DNA of 39,031 bases from an uncultured SAR86 cluster bacterium (GCA_902538705.1 CACBGD010000009.1:1-39031); one strand, 5' to 3'; shown: positions 23,990 through 32,823, counted from the first letter of the stretch. The notes: a model not told the origin generated them from the letters alone. Made by a program: numbers and translations.

Positions 23990-24937
23990 ATGCAAGAAGA
24001 TCATAGAAATAAACATCCCATCGATTTTCATGATGAAATAGATCTTCGAGAACTTTTTTATGTTCTATTTGAGGGAAAATGGATTATTGTTTCTCTGACA
24101 GCTTTTTTGTCGATCGTTGGAGTCATTTATAGTCTCCTTCTACCTAATATATATGAATCTAAAGCTCTGCTAGTTCCTGTAAATCCATCTAGTGGAATTT
24201 CTGGAGCTCTTGGAAATTATGGAAGCCTTGCAGGGCTTGCTGGTATAAATCTCCCATCTGGTAGTGATGAGGGTAATTCTGCAAAAGCAATACAAAAAAT
24301 TAGCTCTCTGAGTTTTTTTGAAAACAACATACTAACAAATATTTACCTGCCAGATCTTATGGCCGTAAAATCTTGGAATACTGAAACAAATACAATAATC
24401 TTTGATGATAGTATTTTCGATACCGATAGTGAAACCTGGGTTAGGGACTATTCTTATCCTCAGCAGCAAATACCAAGCCCTCAAGAAAGCTTTGAAATAT
24501 TTACAACTGAACACTTAAGTTTAAGTGAAAATAAAGAACTTGGCTTTATCACCCTATCAATTAAACATCAATCACCATATGTTGCCCAGCAATGGGCTGA
24601 GTTAATTGTTAATGAAGTTAACAGTTTTTATAGGCAAAAAGATAAATTAGAATCAGAAAAGGCTTCTAATTATCTTAATGAGCAAATTTTAATGACTAGT
24701 TTATCTGAAATTAAAGAAGCCTTAGCCCAACTTTTGCAGGAAGAAACCAAAAAGTTAACTCTAATTGAAGCCAATCAATACTACGTTTTTGATTACATTG
24801 ACCCTCCTGCGGTAATGGAAGAAGAATCAGAGCCTAATAGGATTTTAATTTGCATCTTAAGCGCAATATTAGGCGGGATACTAAGTGTTTTATTTGTTCT
24901 TATAAGGCACTATGCTTTTAGTAAAAAAACTTCATAA
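23990..24937 (+). CDS. wzz: Polysaccharide chain-length determinant (Wzz family)
   Basis: The 315-residue protein has typical Wzz/PCP1 layout: a short cytoplasmic N-terminus, membrane helix at about 31-51, a large periplasmic domain with a coiled-coil-prone stretch (about 210-265), and a second helix at about 285-305. The segment DYIDPPAVMEEESEPNR before the second helix is the Pro-rich motif of the family. No Walker motifs follow, so it is not a BY-kinase fusion. It sets the modal length of the Wzy-polymerised glycan. It follows the MarR-type gene closely; galE starts 141 bases further on under its own likely promoter. Confidence 0.88.
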   Translation: MQEDHRNKHPIDFHDEIDLRELFYVLFEGKWIIVSLTAFLSIVGVIYSLLLPNIYESKALLVPVNPSSGISGALGNYGSLAGLAGINLPSGSDEGNSAKAIQKISSLSFFENNILTNIYLPDLMAVKSWNTETNTIIFDDSIFDTDSETWVRDYSYPQQQIPSPQESFEIFTTEHLSLSENKELGFITLSIKHQSPYVAQQWAELIVNEVNSFYRQKDKLESEKASNYLNEQILMTSLSEIKEALAQLLQEETKKLTLIEANQYYVFDYIDPPAVMEEESEPNRILICILSAILGGILSVLFVLIRHYAFSKKTS

Positions 24938-25024
24938 TTTTTTAGTTTGTTAATATATAAACAACAAAGAGCTCACTTCAATAAATGCTCTTATTGCATC
25001 TTAAAGGGCAGTTTTCAGATTCTA

Positions 25025-25051
25025 TTGTGACTTAAAAAAAAGAAATATAAT
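25025..25051 (+). promoter_or_regulatory. Possible promoter before galE
   Basis: A consensus TATAAT (25046-25051) lies 27 bases before the galE start, with TTGTGA at 25025-25030. The 15-base spacing is short, so the -35 is doubtful. The 141-base gap also holds the inverted repeat AAGAGC (24967-24972) / GCTCTT (24987-24992), without a T tract. Confidence 0.4.
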
Positions 25052-25078
25052 CTTGTTTAATCGAACAAAAAAATTATT

Positions 25079-26062
25079 ATGAAGTTACTTATTCCAGGTG
25101 GTGCAGGTTATATCGGTTCACACATGGTCAGGTATGCTCAGGAGCATGGCCATGAGGTTGTTGTGCTCGATGACTTTTCAACGGGTCATGATTGGGCGGT
25201 AAGGGATTGTGAAATATTGAATGTGAACCTGCTTGATCATTATAAGCTCTCTCAATTACTTAAGGGGCGCCAATTTGATGGTGTGATTCATTTTGCCGCA
25301 AAGTCACTTGTCGGCGAGTCTGTTAAAAAGCCAGCTATGTACTACCGAAATAATGTGATAGGCACGCTTAACCTTGTCAATGAGATGCTGAACAATGATA
25401 TTAATACCCTGGTGTTCTCATCAACTGCCGCGATTTTTGGACATCCAGTAACAGATAAAATTGCAGAGGATCATCCTAAGAACCCAATCAACCCCTATGG
25501 CCAAAGCAAACTGATGGTTGAGAATATGCTCCAAGATATCTGCTTGGCCAATGATTTTAATGCCACATGCCTTCGCTACTTCAATGCAGCTGGAGCACAT
25601 GAGTCGGGAGAGATAGGGGAGGCTCATGATCCTGAGACGCATCTGATTCCAAATATTTTAAAAGCAGCGCTTTCAAATGAGAGTAACTTAAAGGTATTTG
25701 GTGTTGACTATTCTACACCTGATGGGACCTGTGTGCGCGATTATGTTCATGTCTCAGACCTTGCACAGGCACACCTGTTGGGGTTTGAATATATGCAAAA
25801 ATATAGAGGATTCTCGGCCTTTAATCTTGGAAATGGTGATGGTTTTTCTGTTTTTGATGTGATTAAGGCTGCTGAAAAAGTTGTTGGCAAATCTATCAAA
25901 TATGAAATATCTCCAAAGCGTGATGGTGATCCATCCGTACTTGTAGCTGATAGTTTGAGAGCAGTTTCAATGCTTGGTTGGGTACCAAGCTTTAAAAACC
26001 TAGCTTCGATCATTAAAAGCGCGTCGAACTGGCATAAAAATTTTGAGGATGCAAAAGTATGA
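25079..26062 (+). CDS. galE: UDP-glucose 4-epimerase
   Basis: The 327-residue extended SDR has GGAGYIGSHM at 7-16 for NAD, FSSTAAIFG with the catalytic Ser/Thr around 115-116, and Y-G-Q-S-K with Tyr140 and Lys144. NAAGAHESGEIGE and the C-terminal RDGDPSVLVAD are GalE-specific. It interconverts UDP-glucose and UDP-galactose (or the N-acetyl forms), providing a precursor for the polysaccharide. Base composition is visibly richer in G+C than its left neighbours (27 of 60 in 25081-25140), suggesting a different origin. The stop shares an ATGA with a possible small ORF. Confidence 0.93.
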   Translation: MKLLIPGGAGYIGSHMVRYAQEHGHEVVVLDDFSTGHDWAVRDCEILNVNLLDHYKLSQLLKGRQFDGVIHFAAKSLVGESVKKPAMYYRNNVIGTLNLVNEMLNNDINTLVFSSTAAIFGHPVTDKIAEDHPKNPINPYGQSKLMVENMLQDICLANDFNATCLRYFNAAGAHESGEIGEAHDPETHLIPNILKAALSNESNLKVFGVDYSTPDGTCVRDYVHVSDLAQAHLLGFEYMQKYRGFSAFNLGNGDGFSVFDVIKAAEKVVGKSIKYEISPKRDGDPSVLVADSLRAVSMLGWVPSFKNLASIIKSASNWHKNFEDAKV

Positions 26063-26175
26063 TTAAATATATTTGTTGTGAATATGGTAGGTGGTTTATG
26101 AACAAGATTGTGGCCTCTTTCAAAGTCTGCCCCACACAATGCATTTTTATCACTAAAGGGTCTACAAAGTTTTGA
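26059..26175 (+). CDS. Possible 38-residue Cys-containing small ORF
   Basis: The only gap between galE and the glycosyltransferase gene is filled by a 38-codon ORF. Its ATG overlaps the galE stop (ATGA) and its TGA overlaps the TTG start of the next gene (TTGA). GAGGA stands 9 bases before its ATG. The peptide begins MIKYICCEYGRWFMNKI and has four cysteines. I recognise no family. The double overlap argues for a translated spacer; short length and lack of recognised homology argue for chance or a decayed gene. Confidence 0.3.
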   Translation: MIKYICCEYGRWFMNKIVASFKVCPTQCIFITKGSTKF

Positions 26176-27260
26176 AAGTTGCAATTGTACACTACTGGAT
26201 CTTGCAAATGCGCGGTGGTGAAAAAGTCTTAGAGGCTCTCTGCGAAATGTATCCTGATGCTGATATCTTCACCCATGTATATGATCCTGATAATGTGTCT
26301 GAAATAATAAGATCACATAATGTGTTCACAACATTTATATCAAGATTACCCTTCGCAAAAAAATTATATAAGCTATACCTTCCTTTTATGCCGCTTGCAC
26401 TCGAGCTTTTGGATCTTAATAATTATGATCTGATTATTTCCAGTGAATCTGGGCCAGCTAAGGGTATTATTCCAGGGCCGGGAGCGACGCATATATGCTA
26501 TTGCCACTCTCCAATGCGCTATATCTGGGATCATTATCATGTTTACCATAAGAGTGCTGGGTTTATGTCAAGATTGTTGATGCCTTTGATGTCTCATTAT
26601 TTGCGGCAATGGGATGCGGTAAGCGCTGCGCGAACAGACGTGTTTGTAGCAAACTCTTCGCATGTGGCCAATCGTATCAAGAAATACTACCGACGTAATG
26701 CTGTTGTAATTCACCCTCCAGTTGCAGTTGAGGACTTTAGTAAAGTCGATAAGTCTGAGCTCGGAGATTTTTATCTGTGGGCTGGTGAGTTGGTTGCTTA
26801 CAAAAGACCAGATATTCTTGTTGAGGCTTTCAATCAGTCGGGTAAGAAGCTTGTGGTTATAGGTGATGGACCTGAACTGAAAAAGCTTAAGGTTGTTGCG
26901 AAGGAAAATATTCAATTCCTTGGTAAAGTGGATTTTAATAAGCTGAAGTGGCACTTTTCTAGATGTAAGGCGCTTATTTTTCCCGGTGAAGAAGACTTCG
27001 GCATAATTCCTGTTGAAGTTCTTGCCTCTGGCCGGCCAGTTATTGGGTTGGCTAAAGGTGGGCTTTTGGATATTGTCGATGATCAGGAGGTTGGTCAACT
27101 ATTTCCTGATGCAAGTGTAAGTTGCCTGCAGCATTCTATTGATTTGTTTGAACAAGACTTAAGTAAATTTGAAGATAGGTGCATTCAACGCTCTAAGAAA
27201 TTTACTAAAGATATTTTTGTAAGTAAGTTTTCAGAAGTAGTAAGAAAGGCTATGTCATAG
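26172..27260 (+). CDS. GT4-family glycosyltransferase
   Basis: The 362-residue protein starts at TTG 26172 (MKVAIVHYWILQMRGGEKVL). AAAGGG 10 bases before it is the likely ribosome-binding site. The first half has CYCHSPMRYIWDHY, common in WbaZ/mannosyltransferase-like members. The second half has WAGELVAYKRPDILVEAF, VVIGDGPE and the E-x7-E motif in GEEDFGIIPVEVLASGRPV. It transfers a sugar from a nucleotide donor to the lipid-linked repeat unit at the cytoplasmic face. A mannosyltransferase is a guess; the donor is not readable. The gene shares the higher G+C of galE. Confidence 0.88.
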   Translation: MKVAIVHYWILQMRGGEKVLEALCEMYPDADIFTHVYDPDNVSEIIRSHNVFTTFISRLPFAKKLYKLYLPFMPLALELLDLNNYDLIISSESGPAKGIIPGPGATHICYCHSPMRYIWDHYHVYHKSAGFMSRLLMPLMSHYLRQWDAVSAARTDVFVANSSHVANRIKKYYRRNAVVIHPPVAVEDFSKVDKSELGDFYLWAGELVAYKRPDILVEAFNQSGKKLVVIGDGPELKKLKVVAKENIQFLGKVDFNKLKWHFSRCKALIFPGEEDFGIIPVEVLASGRPVIGLAKGGLLDIVDDQEVGQLFPDASVSCLQHSIDLFEQDLSKFEDRCIQRSKKFTKDIFVSKFSEVVRKAMS

Positions 27261-27292
27261 ATAGGCCTAAATAAATCTTTTATGTTGTAATA

Positions 27293-28636
27293 ATGGAAAT
27301 ATTATCGAAAATTTCTAGTAGCAAGTCTTCTTATAAAATTTTAAAGATGGCATCAAAAGCTCTTATCATAAAGGTGTCTTCAGGCGTCTTAACATTCTTA
27401 ATGTTCCTTGTTGTGGCAAGAGTTTTAACTGCAGAGCAATTTGGATTATTTGGAGTTGGTTTTTCTCTGGCGCTTTTCTCTTCTGTGGTAGGTAGCCTAG
27501 GCCTTGGAACACTTATCATGCGTTTGTGGCCAGAATACATGGTCGGAGGAGAGCAAAAGATAGCAGCACAGGCAATGGTCTGGGCTATAAAAAAGACTTT
27601 ATTTGTCTCGTTGATTCCCGCTGGTTTGATTTTTGTAATTTTCATGATTTTCGACATTACTGAATTAAAAAATCATTATGACTTTAAGTTTGGCTTTTCC
27701 ATTGCAATTTTGACCATTAGCATGTCGATATCAGAATTCTTTTCAGCTGCATTGCGTGCTCAGGGAAAACTAACATTGGCATTGGTTCCAAAAGATATTT
27801 TATGGCGGTTATTTGTAATTTTAGCATTCGGATCTACCTATCTTATTGGTATCCCTCTTGATGCCAGTTTGGTACTGCTTGGCAGTGCAATGATTCTCAT
27901 TTTGGCGACTGTTTTTCAAATTCTTCTCTCTGACCTGAAGGATATCTTGAAGGGTAGCAAAAACGCTACTGGTGAATATAGGGCTGAGTGGTTGAGATTG
28001 ACTAAACCAATTTGGCTTGGTGCTATAGTATTTTCTTTAACAATACATGCTGATATGTTATTGGTTAGTTTTTTTCTTGACGCTGAAACTATTGCTGCCT
28101 ATTTTGCCGCCCTGAAGATTGCCAGCGTCCTAGCATTGCCAATACTAGCAATTAATCAGTTGAGCGGCCCTATGATTTCAAAATATTATCATGCTGGTAA
28201 TATTTCAACTTTACAGCAGAATCTAAGGCTATATTTAGTTTTTTGCACGGTGATTGTCTTGCCAATACTCTTTATTATTATTTTTTATGGCCGATTTTTG
28301 TTGGCGCTCTTTAATCCCATTTTCGTAGATGCTTATTTTGTGCTTGTGGCTCTTTCAGTAGGCTATCTTTTTCACTGCTTAAGCGGTCCTGCGGCTGTTT
28401 TGCTGCAGATGACTGGACGCTCAACCCTGGCTTTAAAAACCTCATTTTCAACCCAAATAATAGCTTTACTTGTATTTCCTCTTGCCGCAACCACATTGGG
28501 TAGTTTTGGAATCGCTTTGGTCCGAATGTTTGAAATGGCATTGCGTAATTCTCTTCAGTCGCTTCATGGATACCGCATCTTTGGCATAAATACTAGCATT
28601 GTTTCGTTTTTCTTTAATAAATCTTTCGAAAAATAA
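27293..28636 (+). CDS. Polysaccharide repeat-unit flippase (Wzx-like, MOP superfamily)
   Basis: The 447-residue integral membrane protein shows about twelve hydrophobic helices. The N-terminal KALIIKVSSGVLTFLMFLVVARVLTAEQFG is typical of PF01943/PF13440-type exporters, with the conserved R near the end of helix 1 and the L-x-x-x-x-F-G motif. It would flip the undecaprenyl-linked repeat unit to the periplasm for Wzy. It lies 32 bases after the glycosyltransferase stop and ends 32 bases before the first sulfotransferase gene. Confidence 0.87.
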   Translation: MEILSKISSSKSSYKILKMASKALIIKVSSGVLTFLMFLVVARVLTAEQFGLFGVGFSLALFSSVVGSLGLGTLIMRLWPEYMVGGEQKIAAQAMVWAIKKTLFVSLIPAGLIFVIFMIFDITELKNHYDFKFGFSIAILTISMSISEFFSAALRAQGKLTLALVPKDILWRLFVILAFGSTYLIGIPLDASLVLLGSAMILILATVFQILLSDLKDILKGSKNATGEYRAEWLRLTKPIWLGAIVFSLTIHADMLLVSFFLDAETIAAYFAALKIASVLALPILAINQLSGPMISKYYHAGNISTLQQNLRLYLVFCTVIVLPILFIIIFYGRFLLALFNPIFVDAYFVLVALSVGYLFHCLSGPAAVLLQMTGRSTLALKTSFSTQIIALLVFPLAATTLGSFGIALVRMFEMALRNSLQSLHGYRIFGINTSIVSFFFNKSFEK

Positions 28637-28668
28637 AAGCTGTTAAATAATTTTATAAGGACTCAGAT

Positions 28669-29496
28669 ATGACAACACCAAATTTCATTTATGTAGGTAC
28701 AGGCAAGGCTGGAAGTACTTGGCTTCATCAGGTTCTTCAAAAGCACCCCGATATTTATGTCACACCTGTGAAAGAGACTAATTATTTTGATCTTAATTAT
28801 GACCGTGGAATTGGTTGGTATGAGAGTTTTTTTCAAGATGCTCAACAAAATCAAATTGTTGGTGAAATTTCTCATCGCTATGTACATAACGACAAAGCAG
28901 TTTCTAGAATTAAGCAAGATCTCGGCGATATAAAGATTTTAGCTTTTTTTAGAGAACCCTCTGGATATTTCTTATCTGATTATTTGTTTACCATTCGTAA
29001 TGGCCGTTTTTCAGGTACGATCGAGGATTATGCGGATAATGGGTTTGATTGGGATGATATATTGTATGCTGATCTTATCAGACCTTATGTAGAAACATTT
29101 TCAAAAGAAAATGTCATGATTGCTAACTTCAAAGATATTGGTGGCGATCCTGAGACTCTTCTCAAAAAAATCTCCAATTTTCTTGCCATATCTGATTTTC
29201 CAAGTGATGCGGTTAATATAGGTAAGGTTAACGCAGCACAAAGACCAAGAAATAAAACTCTTGCAAGAATAGTTAATATCACTTCAAAAGCGCTAAAGAG
29301 AAGAGGTGGACAGCGAATAATTGCTGCCGTTAAGTACAACCGCTTTGTGCAGGGATTGCTGTATAAAAATCTCAATACGAAGCCTGATATTCCATCAGAG
29401 TTAAAAGAAAGAATAATTAGTCATTCACTTGATGATATTAAATGGTTAGACAGTGTTTTTAAAACAAATTTTGAAGAGGTTTGGTTTAAATTATGA
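28669..29496 (+). CDS. PAPS-dependent sulfotransferase (first)
   Basis: The 275-residue protein has the 5'-phosphosulfate-binding loop VGTGKAGSTW at 9-18. The 3'-phosphate motif AFFREPSGYFLSDY follows, with Arg95 and Ser103 in the canonical R-x7-S spacing. KETNYF (35-40) matches the K-E-x-x-Y/F-F block of heparan-sulfate-type carbohydrate sulfotransferases. AAGGA-like TAAGGA precedes the ATG by 9 bases. It probably sulfates a sugar of the repeat unit or polymer; acceptor unknown. No signal peptide is seen, so it acts in the cytoplasm. Confidence 0.87.
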   Translation: MTTPNFIYVGTGKAGSTWLHQVLQKHPDIYVTPVKETNYFDLNYDRGIGWYESFFQDAQQNQIVGEISHRYVHNDKAVSRIKQDLGDIKILAFFREPSGYFLSDYLFTIRNGRFSGTIEDYADNGFDWDDILYADLIRPYVETFSKENVMIANFKDIGGDPETLLKKISNFLAISDFPSDAVNIGKVNAAQRPRNKTLARIVNITSKALKRRGGQRIIAAVKYNRFVQGLLYKNLNTKPDIPSELKERIISHSLDDIKWLDSVFKTNFEEVWFKL

Positions 29497-29519
29497 TAAA
29501 GGAAAATTTAAATCAATAA

Positions 29520-29567
29520 AAAATACCAAATGCCTTTTTAGTTGGAGCTCCAAAATTAAAAAAATAA
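29520..29567 (+). pseudogene. Remnant of a sulfotransferase gene 5' end
   Basis: In the 106-base gap between the first sulfotransferase and the polymerase gene, one frame reads IPNAFLVGAPK (29523-29555), then LKK and a stop. The second sulfotransferase begins M-IPNLFIVGAPK, so nine of eleven residues agree, and 25 of 33 bases match in the codon alignment. A stop (29517-29519) and a lysine codon stand where the start should be. This looks like the end point of a deleted third sulfotransferase gene. Confidence 0.5.
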
Positions 29568-29602
29568 TGCATTTAATAAGAATATTTACTTGAGATAATT
29601 TA

Positions 29603-30739
29603 ATGATATATCTAGCCATCGGTTTATCAGCAGTTGAAAAAATTTCTGGACTTTTTTTGACATATTTTGGTGTGCTTATGGTTATTCCTGCCTTGATGTT
29701 TATTGTTTCAACAGCTAAAACCTATTCTATTTTGAAGCCATTTAATATATTGCTTTTTTTAATTCCTCTAAGTTTTCTCAGTGGAATTGAATATGGTTTA
29801 AAAGTTGAAATTATTTTACGCTCTGTTCAGTTGTCAGTATTAATATTGGCATTCTGTTACATTGCAATATATATAGATCCACTCAAACTTAAGATTGTAT
29901 TTAGCAGTCTAGTATATGTGATGATTGCATGTTTTTGCTTTGAGTTATTTGTGAAACCTGATCTATTGAGTGCCTATTTAAATTTAGACATGGAATACTT
30001 TATTCAAAGTGGGGGGGCTTATCTGTATGATGAAACTCGAGGTAGAAGCTCTGGTCTAACTCTTTTTGCGCAAGGTAATGTTTATGCTGCAACAATTGCT
30101 GGTTTGTGTTTTTTTGTGTGCTTGATGGCTAAAAAACCTTTCTTGGCAATTATCTCACTTTTCTTCGCTTTATCCACAGGAAGTAGAGCATTATTAGTTT
30201 CATTTTTTGCAGTGTTAGTTTTTAGTTACATTTATAAGTACCATTCTCGTTTTTGGATTTTTTCTGTTAGAGCTTTTGTACTAATTTTAGTATTACAGCC
30301 ACTTATATATCAGAATTTGTATTGGCTTTTTTCAGATGAATTTAATGATTTTTTGTATAGCTTGAGTCCAAGATATGTAGCTTTTATTGCACATGCTCAT
30401 ATGGGATTAGATCATATATTTGGGGTGGGTCTATTTCAAGCATCATCATTTCCAGAATATTTCTTTGCTCGATGGCCAATTCCGGCACATAATCAATTTA
30501 TGTCATTTTTTGGTGAACTTGGAATAATAGCCTACCTCACTTGGTGTTTATTTCTCTGGCAATTTACAAAAACGATTGAAAAAAATTACTATGCATCAGT
30601 AGTATTTATTTACACACTTTCAATGTATACATTTATAACTGGATACAATGAATGGTCATTTTGGGTGCCCCTTGCTCTTTCGTATGCAATTACAAGAGCT
30701 GAATTTCCAACAAAAAAACTCAATGCTTCTCTTTCATAA
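29603..30739 (+). CDS. O-antigen/EPS polymerase (Wzy-like)
   Basis: The 378-residue membrane protein has about ten hydrophobic segments and a polar loop near 120-150 (DMEYFIQSGGAYLYDETRG). The O-antigen ligase/polymerase signature elements are present: GRSSGLTLFAQGNVYA, STGSRALLVSFF in a transmembrane context, and PAHNQFMSFFGELGIIAYLTW near the C-terminus. In a locus with Wzx and Wzz it is most likely the Wzy polymerase, joining repeat units in the periplasm. WaaL-type ligase is the alternative, as both share PF04932 features. Confidence 0.82.
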   Translation: MIYLAIGLSAVEKISGLFLTYFGVLMVIPALMFIVSTAKTYSILKPFNILLFLIPLSFLSGIEYGLKVEIILRSVQLSVLILAFCYIAIYIDPLKLKIVFSSLVYVMIACFCFELFVKPDLLSAYLNLDMEYFIQSGGAYLYDETRGRSSGLTLFAQGNVYAATIAGLCFFVCLMAKKPFLAIISLFFALSTGSRALLVSFFAVLVFSYIYKYHSRFWIFSVRAFVLILVLQPLIYQNLYWLFSDEFNDFLYSLSPRYVAFIAHAHMGLDHIFGVGLFQASSFPEYFFARWPIPAHNQFMSFFGELGIIAYLTWCLFLWQFTKTIEKNYYASVVFIYTLSMYTFITGYNEWSFWVPLALSYAITRAEFPTKKLNASLS

Positions 30740-30785
30740 ATCATCATATTTTAAAAATTAATTTTGAAATAGCATAAGAAATATC

Positions 30786-31697
30786 ATGATACCAAATCTT
30801 TTTATTGTGGGTGCGCCAAAATGTGGCACATCTGCCATTGCATATTACTTATCAGAGCATCCAAATGCTTTGATCTCAAGCCCTAAAGAGCCTTTCTTTT
30901 GGAGTGACGACATTAAAGCAAGTGGGCACGAATTGCGCCCATGCTCATTGGATGAATACTTAAATTTGTTTAAGGATGCAAATCCTAAGCAACATTCTAT
31001 CCTTGGTGAGGGTAGCACCAGTTATCTTAGATCTTTGGTAGCAGTTCCGAATATCTTAAAGTTTAATCCTGATGCTAAATTTATTGTAATGCTTCGTAAT
31101 CCTCTTGATGTCGTTCAGGCATATCATATGGAACAAGTTTATCTTATGCGTGAAGACCAGATTGACTTCGCTCAAGCCTGGGCGCTCCAGAAAAAGAGGG
31201 AAGCAGGGTTAAATATTCCTAAAAATGCGAAAGGTTCAGATCATGTTTTATACCGAAAAATTGCTTCATTTCACAACCAAGTTCAGAGACTACTTGAAAT
31301 TGTTCCCAGGGATCAGGTGAAGATAATCATATTTGACGACTTTAAAGAGAATTGTGAAAAAGAGTACAAGTCAGTTTTACGCTTCCTAAATCTTGAAGAT
31401 GACAAAAGAGACAATTTTGAGCCTATAAACTCTGCTCATGCTCAAAGGTGGCCACTCTTTGCTAAGCTCATCCTATACCCACCAAGGCCGCTACAAATTC
31501 CTTTTAGAAAATTAAGAAGATTTCTTATTGATAATGATTTTAAGTTTGTAAATTGGGTCAAGAAAAAGCTAAATGTAAAAAAAAATAGAATATCCATTGA
31601 TGAGGACTTAGAGAGTGAAATTAAAGAATATTTTAAAACTGATATAGATAATCTCGGAACACTTCTCGATAGGGATTTAAGTTATTGGTATAAATGA
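30786..31697 (+). CDS. PAPS-dependent sulfotransferase (second)
   Basis: The 303-residue protein starts IPNLFIVGAPKCGTSAIAY, a clear 5'-phosphosulfate loop (8-16). KEPFFW (34-39) is the usual K-E-x-x-F/Y-F block. The 3'-phosphate motif is MLRNPLDVVQAYHM with Arg104, but the position of the canonical serine eight residues later is Ala112. Activity may thus be altered, or a neighbouring residue may substitute. It resembles heparan-type sulfotransferase domains and is only distantly similar to the first sulfotransferase, so two different positions or substrates are likely. 46 bases separate it from the polymerase gene. Confidence 0.86.
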   Translation: MIPNLFIVGAPKCGTSAIAYYLSEHPNALISSPKEPFFWSDDIKASGHELRPCSLDEYLNLFKDANPKQHSILGEGSTSYLRSLVAVPNILKFNPDAKFIVMLRNPLDVVQAYHMEQVYLMREDQIDFAQAWALQKKREAGLNIPKNAKGSDHVLYRKIASFHNQVQRLLEIVPRDQVKIIIFDDFKENCEKEYKSVLRFLNLEDDKRDNFEPINSAHAQRWPLFAKLILYPPRPLQIPFRKLRRFLIDNDFKFVNWVKKKLNVKKNRISIDEDLESEIKEYFKTDIDNLGTLLDRDLSYWYK

Positions 31698-31731
31698 TAA
31701 TTATGATTAACTTTTTGATAAATATCTTGAA

Positions 31732-32823
31732 ATGAATATTTTACATATTACTGTTCGATCAGGTTTTGGTGGCGGACCTGAGCATGTGTATCAACAGATT
31801 CTCGATCAGGTCGAAAGCCATAATATAAGGGTTTTTCTGGCTTGTCCCAACGATTACCCCTACTACGAGCGTTATTCAAATATAGTTGGATCAGAAAATA
31901 TCGTAATTATTCCCCATAGAAAATTTAATATTTTAAAATTATTTTCGTTAATTAAATTTATTAGGGTTAACAAGATAGATGCTATTCATAGTCATGGTAA
32001 AGGCGCTGGACTTTATGGCAGGCTAATCGCTATTTTAACAGGTACTCCATGCGTTTATACATTTCATGGGTTGCATGTTGGTGAGTACTCAAACTTAAAA
32101 AAACATATCTACATAGCTTTGGAACGGGTTTTGGGGATATTTACGAAGGCAGTCATTTGTGTATCTAATGGCGAGCTAGAAAGTATCAAGTCAGAAGGTA
32201 TAGTCCCTACAAATAAAATGATTCAAATTGATAATGGGGTGAAGGTTCCAAAAAGCATTCATTCTAGAGTACCTCGGTCACCTTTAAAGATACTGAATGT
32301 TAATAGGTTTGATGAGCAAAAAAATCCAGAACTTTTAATTGCTATTGCTGATGGCATCAAGACTTCACACTTATATGGCAAGGTTAAGATTTTAGTGATT
32401 GGCGATGGTGATAAATTTAATCAATGTCAGAAATCGATAGATGACAAAATGCTCAATGATATTCTAACCTTGTTTGGTCAGACGACTAATCCGCGCAGAT
32501 TTATGGCTGAGGCAGATGTTTTTCTCTCGACTTCTCGTTGGGAGGGCATGCCGCTAGCTGTTTTGGAAGCTATGTCTGAGGGTCTTCCTGTTGTTGCTAC
32601 AAAGGTAGTCGGCAATACAGATGTTATGCAAGAGCATATTGAAGGCATTTTTTTTAAAGATGATGATGCCGCGAGTGCACTCTTAGCTCTCGAGAAAATG
32701 TTATCAAATGAGTTTCGATTGAAATGTTCGGATGCAGCACGTAAGTCTGTTGAAGAGAATTATTCTTTATCAAAAATGGTCAACGAGACCGTTCGGGTTT
32801 ATCAAGATATACTAACCAAGTAA
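31732..32823 (+). CDS. GT4-family glycosyltransferase
   Basis: The 363-residue protein has the GT4 N-terminal GFGGGPEHVYQQIL donor/acceptor loop, HSHGKGAGLYGRLIA and YTFHGLHVGE. In the C-terminal Rossmann domain it has LNVNRFDEQKNPELLI, VIGDGDKF and the E-x7-E motif in STSRWEGMPLAVLEAMSEGLPVVAT. It is a retaining nucleotide-sugar glycosyltransferase adding one sugar of the repeat unit. It is not closely similar to the GT4 protein at 26172, so each probably makes a different linkage. 34 bases separate it from the second sulfotransferase gene. Confidence 0.9.
   Translation: MNILHITVRSGFGGGPEHVYQQILDQVESHNIRVFLACPNDYPYYERYSNIVGSENIVIIPHRKFNILKLFSLIKFIRVNKIDAIHSHGKGAGLYGRLIAILTGTPCVYTFHGLHVGEYSNLKKHIYIALERVLGIFTKAVICVSNGELESIKSEGIVPTNKMIQIDNGVKVPKSIHSRVPRSPLKILNVNRFDEQKNPELLIAIADGIKTSHLYGKVKILVIGDGDKFNQCQKSIDDKMLNDILTLFGQTTNPRRFMAEADVFLSTSRWEGMPLAVLEAMSEGLPVVATKVVGNTDVMQEHIEGIFFKDDDAASALLALEKMLSNEFRLKCSDAARKSVEENYSLSKMVNETVRVYQDILTK

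Noticed and set aside
24967-24992. Inverted repeat AAGAGC/GCTCTT after wzz as a terminator
   Set aside because: 14-base loop, 6-pair stem and no T tract after it; not convincing as an intrinsic terminator.
25747-26184. 145-codon minus-strand ORF over the galE end
   Set aside because: Mostly antisense to conserved GalE C-terminal sequence; no recognised family.
26568-27098. 176-codon minus-strand ORF
   Set aside because: Long, but fully inside the well-conserved GT4 gene on the plus strand; no recognisable motif.
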